From NCBI GenBank assembly GCA_050012355.1, contig JBEKHI010000063.1, positions 1 to 26,614 on the forward strand: a DNA stretch of 26,614 nt, given 5' to 3'. Made by a program: the position numbers and the translations under genes. Positions 15,124 to 22,178 of this stretch are shown in pieces. The stretch is from JBEKHI01 sp050012355. Its GTDB lineage: Bacteria; Actinomycetota; Actinomycetes; Streptosporangiales; Streptosporangiaceae. Below the pieces are notes generated by a model. The model ran no database searches and had not been told where the DNA came from. It worked only from the letters and a program-made list of their open reading frames with translations. How positions within the stretch are numbered: the stretch's first letter is position 1; the number at the start of each line of letters is the position of its first letter.

Positions 15124-15200
15124 TTTCGCGCCCGAGCGCGAAAACTCCGGGCCTAGCGCTGCCACGCGATGTTCGCGTGGGTAACCGCCAGGGTCCGGAG
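15124..15200 (-). ncRNA. Structured leader RNA upstream of hemolysin III
   Basis: In the minus-strand direction the leader folds as an outer stem CTCCGG/CCGGAG (15200-15195 with 15150-15145), an inner stem CCTGGCG/CGCTAGG (one G-U pair), and a perfect apical hairpin CCACGCGA-aca-TCGCGTGG. It is followed by TTTT and a second perfect hairpin TTTCGCGC-tcgg-GCGCGAAA (15143-15124). Hairpin plus TTTT resembles an attenuator. A possible promoter is TTGACT (15230-15225)-N17-GGTAAT; if that is the real one, transcription would start near the outer stem and might lose it. I do not recognise a known riboswitch class. Confidence 0.45.
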
Positions 15201-15246
15201 CATTACCTTTTACCCTATGTGTCCAGTCAATAGGGCGGGCAGGCCG

Positions 15247-16440
15247 TTAAGCCGGGGGGAGCGCTGCCTCGGCTAGCGCGCTGCCGGGGCTGGGGATGTG
15301 CGGGACCTTCGCCGATGGCGCCGCGACCAGCTCTTCGAGCTGCCGGACGATGGCGGCGGGCGGGATCGGTAGCGGCTGGGTCAGTACATTCAGCAGCTTG
15401 TCCACGGACTGTCCCACGGTGAATTTCATCCCGGCGTCATGCCGGGCGGACGGGGTGAGCGGTCCGCTCTCGGCGGCCTCGCGGATGCCCCAGGCGAGTG
15501 CTTCGGCATTGTCCGGGCTGACGAGCACTACCCCGCCGCAGTCGGTCTCGGGCAGGCCGCCGTCGTCGGAGGCGACTACCCGGCAACCCGAGTGCTGGGC
15601 CTCGATCGAGACAATGCCGAAGGTCTCGTGCCAGTACTGCGCGTTGGACGGCATGACCACGACGTCGTGGCGGGCCATCAGCGCCGCCATCATCATTGGT
15701 GTCTTGCAACTGGCCACCACGGAGATTCCGGGGTGCGCACCGAGCAGCCGCTCGATGACCTGTCCCTGCAGCTTGTCCGCTCCCGCGGTCGTAGCGGTGA
15801 ACGTCAGGCCCGGGTGCTGCTCGATGATGTCGATGTGCAGGGTCTCCAGCAACGTGTAGATGCCCTTCTCCGGGCTTAGCCTGCCAGCGAACAGGACGCG
15901 GGTCTTCCCGGCCTCATGGTCCGGGCGGAGCTGGGCGGCGAAGTTCGGCTCGGCAAACGGGTACACGACGCTGATCGTCGCAACGTCCACATCCAGGTAT
16001 CTCGACCACAACGCGGCCGCGTAACGGCTGGTGGCGATCAGGACCCGGTCTCTGGTCCCCCCGACGGCGAAGGCCCGCTCTCGTTCCCGGATGGGCGGCG
16101 GGTTGTGCAGGATGAGGAATGCCGGTTGCCTGGTGGATACGGTGTGCGGCTCGTTGACGAAGATGACGGTGCTGTCGAGCTTGCCGACATCGCCCAGCGT
16201 CGGCAGTGACAAGAACGGAACGCCGGTGAAGCCGTCTCTGCCGTCATTGACGCCCAGGCCGACTGTGACCACTTGCGCCGCTATGCCGCGCCGGGTCAGC
16301 TCCCGGACCTGGCCGACGGTGTAGTTCTCCGAGCCGCCAGTGCCAGCGGGCAGGGCGTTTCCCGGGGACCAGATGAACGATATCAATTTCGCCGCCTGCG
16401 TTTCTTTGTGGCCGGGCACCGGAGAAGGAAGAGGGTGCAC
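15247..16440 (-). CDS. GT4-family glycosyltransferase
   Basis: This retaining glycosyltransferase of up to 397 residues has the GT-B fold (GT4/GT1 superfamily). The N-terminal half shows PAGTGGSENYTVGQVREL, the glycine-rich acceptor/donor loop. The C-terminal half has VLFAGRLSPEKGIYTLLE and the EX7E-type donor site around HETFGIVSIEAQHSGCRVVASDDGGLPE. It probably transfers a sugar from a nucleotide-sugar to a lipid, glycan or small-molecule acceptor. The start is uncertain: GTG 16440 and GTG 16419 are in frame, without a clear Shine-Dalgarno; the conserved fold begins at KLISFIWSP. It stands alone, divergent from the Tat/DUF4331 operon, and its acceptor cannot be inferred. Confidence 0.85.
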   Translation of the reverse strand: MHPLPSPVPGHKETQAAKLISFIWSPGNALPAGTGGSENYTVGQVRELTRRGIAAQVVTVGLGVNDGRDGFTGVPFLSLPTLGDVGKLDSTVIFVNEPHTVSTRQPAFLILHNPPPIRERERAFAVGGTRDRVLIATSRYAAALWSRYLDVDVATISVVYPFAEPNFAAQLRPDHEAGKTRVLFAGRLSPEKGIYTLLETLHIDIIEQHPGLTFTATTAGADKLQGQVIERLLGAHPGISVVASCKTPMMMAALMARHDVVVMPSNAQYWHETFGIVSIEAQHSGCRVVASDDGGLPETDCGGVVLVSPDNAEALAWGIREAAESGPLTPSARHDAGMKFTVGQSVDKLLNVLTQPLPIPPAAIVRQLEELVAAPSAKVPHIPSPGSALAEAALPPA

Positions 16441-16627
16441 GCGAGCGGAGCGGTGCCTGCTCGCATGCCCGACCGCATACCAGTCGGCCGCGCTGTGCGG
16501 GTAAGAGAAACAACAGTAGGGACGGCAGTCAGGCCCGCGACGGGGCTACAGCCTGGTCCTTCAGCGAAGCGCTCAAACCGGTTGACATGGCATTCGTCAC
16601 GGCGAGCATCAACAACCACTCAAAGCT

Positions 16628-16728
16628 TAGCACGAGCGGTGCTAGCCAGCCTCGACCGTCGATCCAGACCAATCCGGTACCGCGTCGGCTCCGAATCGCT
16701 GGTGCCAGCCGAATCAACCGGCTGGCAC
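16628..16728 (+). promoter_or_regulatory. SigK-type promoter, upstream inverted repeat and 5' hairpin of the Tat/DUF4331 operon
   Basis: The 314-base gap 16441-16754 contains no gene. It holds CCAATCCGG (16669-16677) and CGAAT (16692-16696), with 16 bases between CCAATCC and CGAAT. This is the same motif and spacing as before sigK and the lipid operon. Upstream is TAGCAC-N5-GTGCTA (16628-16644). The predicted start near 16703 falls at the foot of a perfect 10-bp hairpin GTGCCAGCCG-N7-CGGCTGGCAC (16702-16728), which would cap the mRNA 5' end. Confidence 0.7.
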
Positions 16729-16754
16729 TCACATCTTGCAGAGAGGCAGGAAGA

Positions 16755-17060
16755 ATGCCTGATCACGCATTGACGGATGGCGCGGCTGGACCGGGGCCGA
16801 GTCGCCGGGGGATGCTACGTGGCGCCGCCGGACTCGGGGTGGCGGGCCTGGCGGTGGGTGTCCTGGCGGGAACGGCCGCGGAACCGGCGGCCGCCGCGAC
16901 CTCGGCCGGGACGAATACGGGCTCGGCCGAACATCAGCAACCTCTAGTGGTGCACGTGCACGACGCGCGAACCGGAGTCGTCGACCTCTACACCGGCACC
17001 CAGCACGTACGCGTCACCGACCGCGAACTAGCAGCCCGTCTTGCCCGGGCCGCTCGCTGA
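16755..17060 (+). CDS. Small Tat-exported protein, first gene of the DUF4331 operon
   Basis: This 101-residue exported protein has a twin-arginine signal: SRRGMLRGAAGLGVAGLAV with the RR at about residues 19-20, a long weakly hydrophobic h-region, and a likely AxA cleavage near AEPAAAA (about 50). The mature part of about 50 residues (QPLVVHVHDARTGVVDLYTG, then HVRVTDRELAARLARAAR) has no Cys and no known domain; a short beta-hairpin followed by a helix is predicted from the pattern. ATG 16755 is preceded by GAGAGGCAGGAAG. It lies 70 bases before the DUF4331 gene on the same strand, and both follow one SigK-type promoter. Small Tat proteins beside DUF4331 genes occur in actinomycetes, but I know no function for them. 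Confidence 0.8.
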   Translation: MPDHALTDGAAGPGPSRRGMLRGAAGLGVAGLAVGVLAGTAAEPAAAATSAGTNTGSAEHQQPLVVHVHDARTGVVDLYTGTQHVRVTDRELAARLARAAR

Positions 17061-17130
17061 GCTTCGGCCGCGGGCCACATCCGATCAGCGCCGGCCGAGC
17101 CGGCTTCATTACTCGCAGTGAGGTTTGTTT

Positions 17131-18525
17131 ATGTCTTCGCATCGCGAAGCGCCCGGGATCTCCAAGGATCCAGTCGCCGACAGCAGTGATGTCTACGCGT
17201 TCGTCAGTCCGGATAAGCCCGGCACCGTTACCCTGATCGCCAACTACGTGCCGTTGCAAGGACCAGCCGGCGGCCCGAACTTCTATGAGTTCGGCGACGA
17301 CGTGCTCTATCAGCTTCACATCGACAACGACGGCGATGGCCAAGCCGACGTGACGTATTCGTTCCAGTTCACCACGACGGTGGCGGACGAGGACACCTTC
17401 CTTTACAACACGGGTCCCATCGAGTCACTGTCCAGCCCGTACTGGAATCGTCGTCAGTTCTACACCATCACCCGGGCGGCGAAAGGCCGCAGCCAGGTGC
17501 TCGGCCGTAACCTGGCCTGCCCGCCCTGCAATATCGGGCCGCTGTCCACACCCGACTACCCGGCACTGGCCAGCGAAGCGGTGCACGATCTCGGCGGTGA
17601 GTGCCGGGTGTTCGCCGGGCAGCGTGCCGAGGGCTTCTACGTCGACCTCGGCTCGATCTTCGACCTGGGCGACCTGCGACCGTTCGCCAGCGACCACAAC
17701 CACTTCGGGCTAGCCAGCTATCCGACGAACGGCCCGGGCGTGAACGCCACCAAGAACCTGAACGTGCACTCCATCGCGCTGCAGGTTCCGGTCGCCGATC
17801 TGACCCGCGGCGGCTGGCACGGATCGTCCGTGACCAATGAGGCTGCGGTGATCGGCGTGTGGACGACCGCGAGCCGCCAGCGTGCCCGCGTGTACGACGT
17901 CGACCGCGCGCTGTACGTCAACAGCGGTCCGTTCACCCAGGTGTCCAGGCTGGGCAACCCGCTCGTCAACGAAGTGCTCATCCCGATGGGCAAGAAGGAC
18001 TTCTGGAACACCCAGCCACCCGCGCACGACAAGCAGTTCGTGTCCTACGTCGCGCACCCCGGCCTCTCGGAACTGCTGCCCGACCTGTACCCGGGTGTGT
18101 TCCCGCACCTGGCAGCGCTGAACAGCTCAGGTAAGGCCCGCGCCGACCTGGAAGCCATCTTGCTGACCGGCATCCCGTCCGGGATCATCCCCGGATTCCA
18201 GAACTACACCGGTTCCACCCAGGCCGACATGCTCCGGCTGAACACCGCGATCAAGCCGTCCTCCGCGCCGAACATCTACGGACTGCTCGGCGATGACCTG
18301 GCCGGGTTCCCCAACGGCCGCCGGGTTTTCGACGACGTGACCGCGGTCGAACTGCGGGCCCTGGCCGGGGCCACTTACGCCCTGGTCGACAAGTCCTACA
18401 CGCCGGACGGCGCTGCCAGCGCCGTGACCGACGGCCTGACTCCGTCGGACCTGGACGTGCCCTACCTGGATACGTTCCCGTATCTCGGCGTCCCGCACAG
18501 CGGCTACACCACGCCCGCTAGCTAA
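17131..18525 (+). CDS. DUF4331 domain protein
   Basis: This 464-residue DUF4331 protein begins with the diagnostic MSSHREAPGISKDPVADSSD. It continues with VYAFVSPDKPGTVTLIANY, a Ca-binding-like acidic loop DNDGDGQADVTYSFQF, a two-Cys ACPPCNIG segment (roughly residues 130-136), FAGQRAEGFYVDLGSIFDL, and later NPLVNEVLIPMGKKDFWN. The family is found in secreted or membrane-associated proteins; its biochemical role is unknown to me. No signal peptide is present from this start, which is notable because the gene before it encodes a Tat protein; hitch-hiker export is possible. ATG 17131 is favoured (GTGAGG at 17118-17123) over TTG 17125. The gene is followed by a large hairpin and then a small gene. 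Confidence 0.9.
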   Translation: MSSHREAPGISKDPVADSSDVYAFVSPDKPGTVTLIANYVPLQGPAGGPNFYEFGDDVLYQLHIDNDGDGQADVTYSFQFTTTVADEDTFLYNTGPIESLSSPYWNRRQFYTITRAAKGRSQVLGRNLACPPCNIGPLSTPDYPALASEAVHDLGGECRVFAGQRAEGFYVDLGSIFDLGDLRPFASDHNHFGLASYPTNGPGVNATKNLNVHSIALQVPVADLTRGGWHGSSVTNEAAVIGVWTTASRQRARVYDVDRALYVNSGPFTQVSRLGNPLVNEVLIPMGKKDFWNTQPPAHDKQFVSYVAHPGLSELLPDLYPGVFPHLAALNSSGKARADLEAILLTGIPSGIIPGFQNYTGSTQADMLRLNTAIKPSSAPNIYGLLGDDLAGFPNGRRVFDDVTAVELRALAGATYALVDKSYTPDGAASAVTDGLTPSDLDVPYLDTFPYLGVPHSGYTTPAS

Positions 18526-18534
18526 CAGCACACC

Positions 18535-18575
18535 GTCACGTGCCCCGCGCGCCGGGGCGGCGCGGGGCACGTGAC
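18535..18575 (+). terminator. Very strong 16-bp perfect hairpin between operon genes
   Basis: GTCACGTGCCCCGCGC (18535-18550) pairs perfectly with GCGCGGGGCACGTGAC (18560-18575) around a 9-base loop. It starts 10 bases after the DUF4331 stop and ends 12 bases before the GGAG of the next gene. It lacks a U-tract, so it may be a partial terminator or a mRNA-stabilising/processing site that sets different levels for the two genes. Confidence 0.7.
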
Positions 18576-18597
18576 CACAATAGAAACGGAGCACCAC

Positions 18598-18948
18598 ATG
18601 AATCATCACCCGCATCCGGCCGACCCGGAATCCGCTCCGGCGTCGGCCGACAACCTGCTGCTGGACATCGGGGCGGATGCCGGCGCACTGGTGATCTATG
18701 CCGCGCCCGACCGCGACGAAGCCGAGATCGAGATCTCGCCGGCGGCCGCTATCGGCGATCGCAGCCACAACGTCGTCCGCGCTCGCCAGACCGGAAGCGG
18801 CGTCCGGTACGCCGCCGTCTTCCCCTTGCTGTCCGCCGGGAACTACATCATCTGGCGGGACGCCATTACCGTGGCCGGTACCGTCACGATTCGCGGCGGC
18901 CGGGTAACCACTTGCCGCCTGGACCGCGTCGCGGAGGGAGCGGGATGA
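18598..18948 (+). CDS. Small protein of unknown function, DUF4331 operon
   Basis: This 116-residue soluble protein of no family I recognise begins with a His/Pro-rich start (MNHHPHPADPESAP). It then shows beta-rich sequence: LLLDIGADAGALVIYAAPDR, EAEIEISPAA, RYAAVFPLLSAGNYIIWRD, VAGTVTIRGGRVTTCRLD. The alternating pattern suggests a compact beta-sandwich. No signal peptide or membrane segment is present. ATG 18598 has GGAG 6 bases upstream (18588-18591). It follows the DUF4331 gene across a strong hairpin and is probably in the same SigK-dependent transcript. Its last 65 bases overlap the 3' end of the DUF1295 gene on the other strand. Confidence 0.7.
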   Translation: MNHHPHPADPESAPASADNLLLDIGADAGALVIYAAPDRDEAEIEISPAAAIGDRSHNVVRARQTGSGVRYAAVFPLLSAGNYIIWRDAITVAGTVTIRGGRVTTCRLDRVAEGAG

Positions 18949-19693
18949 ATCCGCTGGTCCTGGCCACGTACTCGGCGTAATCCGGGCGGCTGCCCCGCAT
19001 CCGGCGCTCGGTGAGCCGCTGTCCGGTTCCCCTGGTGAGGATGAAGGTCATCAGCAGCGGTGAGACGACGGTCACCAGCTGGATCGCGGAGCCGTAGCTG
19101 ATCGCGAACAGCCCCCACCACATGCACGCGTCACCGAAGTAGTTCGGATGCCGGGTATACCGCCACAGCCCGCGGTCCATGATCCGGCCGCGGTTCGCCG
19201 GATCCGCGCGGAACCTGGCCAGCTGCCAGTCACCGACGGACTCGAAACCGAATCCGGCCAGCCACCCGACGCCACCGGCGACGGTGATCGCGCTCACCGG
19301 CGCCGACTGGGTCATCCCGGCCTGGAGCGGCAGGCACGCCACCCACAGGATCAGCAACTGCGGCAGGTACACCACGCGCAGCGCGTAGCGGTTCCGGTTG
19401 CCCTGAGCACGGGCGAGCAGGTCACGGTAGCGGGGGTCCTCGTCAGCGCCGCGCATCCGGACTGCCACGTGCGCCGCCAGCCGGCTTCCCCAGATCACCG
19501 CCGCGGTGAGGAGCAGCCACCGGCGCACCGGGACGCCATGGCCGGACGAGGCCAGGTAGGCGGCCAGCCCCGCCACGGCGATGCCCACGCCCCAGGCGAC
19601 GTCCATGACGCCGTGGTTGCCGCCGCGGACACCGACGGCGAACGTGACGGCCAGTAGCACCAGCAGCGCGGCCGCGGTGACAAGAAACGTCAC
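18884..19693 (-). CDS. DUF1295 (steroid 5-alpha-reductase-like) membrane protein
   Basis: This 269-residue polytopic protein of the DUF1295 / isoprenylcysteine methyltransferase-like / steroid 5-alpha reductase group has six or so membrane helices, beginning TFLVTAAALLVLLAVTFAV. The C-terminal NADPH/cofactor signature is GLWRYTRHPNYFGDACMWWG, followed by GTGQRLTERRMRGSRPDYAEY. It matches the position and family of Rv0446c in the mycobacterial SigK locus. In lipid operons it is thought to reduce a double bond or modify an acyl chain; that is not established here. GTG 19693-19691 overlaps the stop of the upstream methyltransferase (GTGA), making it the last gene of the five-gene lipid operon. 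Upstream extension to 19777 is antisense/overlap only and rejected. Confidence 0.88.
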   Translation of the reverse strand: MTFLVTAAALLVLLAVTFAVGVRGGNHGVMDVAWGVGIAVAGLAAYLASSGHGVPVRRWLLLTAAVIWGSRLAAHVAVRMRGADEDPRYRDLLARAQGNRNRYALRVVYLPQLLILWVACLPLQAGMTQSAPVSAITVAGGVGWLAGFGFESVGDWQLARFRADPANRGRIMDRGLWRYTRHPNYFGDACMWWGLFAISYGSAIQLVTVVSPLLMTFILTRGTGQRLTERRMRGSRPDYAEYVARTSGFIPLPPRRGPGGKWLPGRRES

Positions 19694-20913
19694 GAGCGCC
19701 TGGCCGCGAGGATCTGGTCGACGCCCATCCGGCCCTCCTCGAAGGCGAGAGCGCCACCCGCGAGGTACAGCCGCCACAACCGCGCCCGTTCCCCGCCGAG
19801 GATAGCCTCCACGTCGGCATAGTTCCGTTCGAGGTTTTCCAGCCAGGCACGGATCGTGCGCACGTAGTGCGGGCGCAGCGATTCGACGCCGAGGACTTCG
19901 AGCCCTGCCTGCTCCAGCAGGCCCACGGTCTCGCCGACCGGCCGCATGTGCATGTCGGCCGCGATATACGACTCGATGAACGCGCCGCCGCCCGGCGCGT
20001 TTGCGCCCCGCGACATCTGCTGGACCAGGACCCGCCCGCCCGGGCGGAGCCGGTCCCGCAGCGACGCGCAGAACGCCGGGTACCCGGCGGCGCCCACGTG
20101 CTCGCCCATCTCGATGGACGTGATGGCGTCGTAGGGACCGCCCGGCGCGTCACGGTAGTCCTGGACCCGCACATCCGCCCGCTCGCCGAGCCCCAGTTCG
20201 CCAAGGCGATCGCGGACGTGGCGCCCCTGCTCAGCGGCCAGGGTGACCGCCGTTACCTGAGCCTTACACTGCTGGGCGGCGTGCACCGTGAGCGAGCCCC
20301 AGCCGCAGCCCAGGTCGAGCAGGCGGCTGCCCGGCCCGAGGCCGAGCTTGCGGCAGATCATGTCCAGTTTGCCGCGCTGGGCATCCGCGAGGCCGTATTC
20401 GGGTTCGTCATGTGCCCAGTACGCGCAGGAGTAGGCCATCGCGGGATCAAGAATCAACCGGTAGAACGAAACGGGGAGGTCGTAATGCCCGGCGATCACG
20501 GCCTTGTCGCGCGAGCGGCTGTGCGGCCGGCCGTGGTGCCGCGTTTCGCAGGCTGGCGGTGGGGGCGGCGGACCGAATACCCCGAGCCGTTTCGCGGCCA
20601 GTGCGGCGGTCAGCGCGAGGTCGGCCCAGCCGGCCGGACCGGTGACGGGCCGCCCGCCGCGGCTGGCCTGCCAACCCAGACGCAGTCCCTCGGTGAGGTC
20701 ACCCTCGATGTCGAGGTCGCCGCTGACGTAGGCCCGTGCGAGCCCGAGCTCGCCCGGCCGCCACAGGATCCGGCGCAGTGCGCGGGGAGACCGCAGCACG
20801 ACGACGGGGGTCTCGCGAGGGCCGGCCTCGCTGCCGTCCCAGGCCCGGACCCGCACCGGCAGTTTGGTGCCGGCCCGCGCGGCGACCCAGGCGAGGGTCT
20901 GCGCGGCGGTCAT
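19690..20913 (-). CDS. Second CFA-synthase-type SAM methyltransferase
   Basis: This 407-residue SAM-dependent methyltransferase of the cyclopropane-fatty-acyl-phospholipid synthase family transfers a methylene or methyl group to acyl double bonds. The N-terminal lipid-binding part is followed by AGHYDLPVSFYRLILDPAMAYSCAYW, which holds the family's Y-D-x-x-x-x-F/Y-x-x-x-L pattern. The SAM site is LLDLGCGWGSLTVHAA, then VRVQDYRD, and the catalytic core is ITSIEMGEHVG. It has an unusual polyproline stretch (FGPPPPPPAC) in the linker. ATG 20913 overlaps the stop of ufaA1 (ATGA). It is clearly paralogous to, but well diverged from, the upstream enzyme, so a second step or a different substrate is likely. 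This gene has no counterpart in the mycobacterial SigK locus as I recall it. Confidence 0.9.
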   Translation of the reverse strand: MTAAQTLAWVAARAGTKLPVRVRAWDGSEAGPRETPVVVLRSPRALRRILWRPGELGLARAYVSGDLDIEGDLTEGLRLGWQASRGGRPVTGPAGWADLALTAALAAKRLGVFGPPPPPPACETRHHGRPHSRSRDKAVIAGHYDLPVSFYRLILDPAMAYSCAYWAHDEPEYGLADAQRGKLDMICRKLGLGPGSRLLDLGCGWGSLTVHAAQQCKAQVTAVTLAAEQGRHVRDRLGELGLGERADVRVQDYRDAPGGPYDAITSIEMGEHVGAAGYPAFCASLRDRLRPGGRVLVQQMSRGANAPGGGAFIESYIAADMHMRPVGETVGLLEQAGLEVLGVESLRPHYVRTIRAWLENLERNYADVEAILGGERARLWRLYLAGGALAFEEGRMGVDQILAARRS

Positions 20914-22178
20914 CGCGCCCGCTCGAGGGTCAGGTGGCAGACATCCAGGTATCCCGAACGGAACCCGGCCTCGGCGTAGCACAGGTAAAACAGCCACATC
21001 CGGATGAAGACCTCGTCGAATCCGAGCGGGATGACCTCACCCTCGCGGGCGCGGAAGCGATCTCGCCAGATCTTCAGCGTCTCGGCGTAGTGCGCGCCGA
21101 AGTCGCGGCGCTCGGTGATCCGCAGCTCGGTACACCGGCCGAGGCTGTACTCGACCGCCGTGACCGACGGGATCTGGCCACCGGGAAAGATGTACTTCTG
21201 GATCCAGGTGTAGGTGCGGCGGCTCGCCAGCATCCGGTCGTGCGGCATGGTGATCGCCTGGAGGACAACCCGGCCGCCGGGTGCCAGCAGCCGGTCCAGC
21301 GCGGTGCAGTAGGTGTCCCAGTACCGGTCGCCGACCGCCTCGATCATCTCCACCGAGCAGATGGCGTCGAACTCGCCAGCCACGTCACGGTAATCCCGCA
21401 GCTCCACGCTTACCCGATCGCCCAGGCCGGCTTGGTTGACCCGCTGGGCCGCCAGTTCCCGCTGCCGGGCCGAGAGGGTGACCGTGCGGACGCTCGCGCC
21501 GCGCTGGGCGGCCCTGATCGCCAGCTCGCCCCAGCCGGTACCGATCTCCAGCAGACGAGAGCCTGGTCCCACCCGTGCCAGGTCGAGCACTCGGTCGATC
21601 TTGCGCCGCTGTGCTGGTCCGAGCAGTTGCTCGCTGGCCACTGGCGTCCCGTCCGCGCGAGTCTCGAAGAGGGCCGAGGAGTATGTCATGGTCTCGTCGA
21701 GGAACAGCCCGAAGAACTCATTCGACAGGTCGTAGTGCCGGGCTATGTTGCGGCTCGCGCCACCGGCGTTCTGGTCATCGGAAGCTGGCTGCATTCGTAC
21801 GGCGAGGCGGCGGGCCCGTTGCAGCAGTGGTGGGACAAGGTCCCCGACGTGCGCGGCGAATACGGTCAGCAGGCCGGTGAGGTCCGCGCAGTCCCAGTCG
21901 CCTGCCTGGTAGGACTCGCCGAAGCCGATCAAGCCGCTGGCCCCGAGCCGGGAGAAGAACGCCCCGGGAGCGTGCAGCACCATGACCGGGGCGGCGGATG
22001 AGCCGGCGCCGAGCGTACGACCGTTGGGCAGCCGCACCCGTACCGGCAGGCGGCCAACCGCCGAGGTGAACAGGACGCGGGCGATGAGCGCGCGGCCCGG
22101 CGAACCGGGCACCGTCGCGATGTCGGGCCACCGGCTGGGATCCACAGCCCATCCGGTGCTGCGATGTGTGCTGATCAC
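20910..22178 (-). CDS. ufaA1: UfaA1-type fatty-acid methyltransferase (CFA family)
   Basis: This 422-residue CFA-family methyltransferase closely resembles mycobacterial UfaA1 (Rv0447c, about 427 residues) as I remember it: GLIGFGESYQAGDWDCADLTGLLTV, RNIAVHYDLSN-type segment (RNIARHYDLSNEFFGLFLDE), TMTYSSALFE, SAM site LLEIGTGWGELAIRAAQRGA, VEMIEAVGDRYW, QAITMPHDRMLASR, TWIQKYIFPGGQIPS and EAGFRSGYLDV. UfaA1 has been linked to methylation of oleate toward tuberculostearate. GTG 22178-22176 follows a good AGGAGG site and overlaps the DUF1365 stop. It is the third gene of the lipid operon. Whether it makes a cyclopropane, a methyl-branched or a furan-precursor acyl chain cannot be decided from sequence. 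Confidence 0.92.
   Translation of the reverse strand: MISTHRSTGWAVDPSRWPDIATVPGSPGRALIARVLFTSAVGRLPVRVRLPNGRTLGAGSSAAPVMVLHAPGAFFSRLGASGLIGFGESYQAGDWDCADLTGLLTVFAAHVGDLVPPLLQRARRLAVRMQPASDDQNAGGASRNIARHYDLSNEFFGLFLDETMTYSSALFETRADGTPVASEQLLGPAQRRKIDRVLDLARVGPGSRLLEIGTGWGELAIRAAQRGASVRTVTLSARQRELAAQRVNQAGLGDRVSVELRDYRDVAGEFDAICSVEMIEAVGDRYWDTYCTALDRLLAPGGRVVLQAITMPHDRMLASRRTYTWIQKYIFPGGQIPSVTAVEYSLGRCTELRITERRDFGAHYAETLKIWRDRFRAREGEVIPLGFDEVFIRMWLFYLCYAEAGFRSGYLDVCHLTLERAR

Noticed and set aside
15124..15200. Known riboswitch class (Mn yybP-ykoY, Mg M-box, c-di-AMP ydaO) before hemolysin III
   Set aside because: The conserved loops of these classes are not present; only generic stacked stems are seen.
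20736..22001. 421-codon plus-strand open frame across the methyltransferase genes
   Set aside because: It runs antisense to the two intact CFA-type genes, with Arg/Ala/Gly-rich sequence typical of the complement of GC-rich coding DNA.
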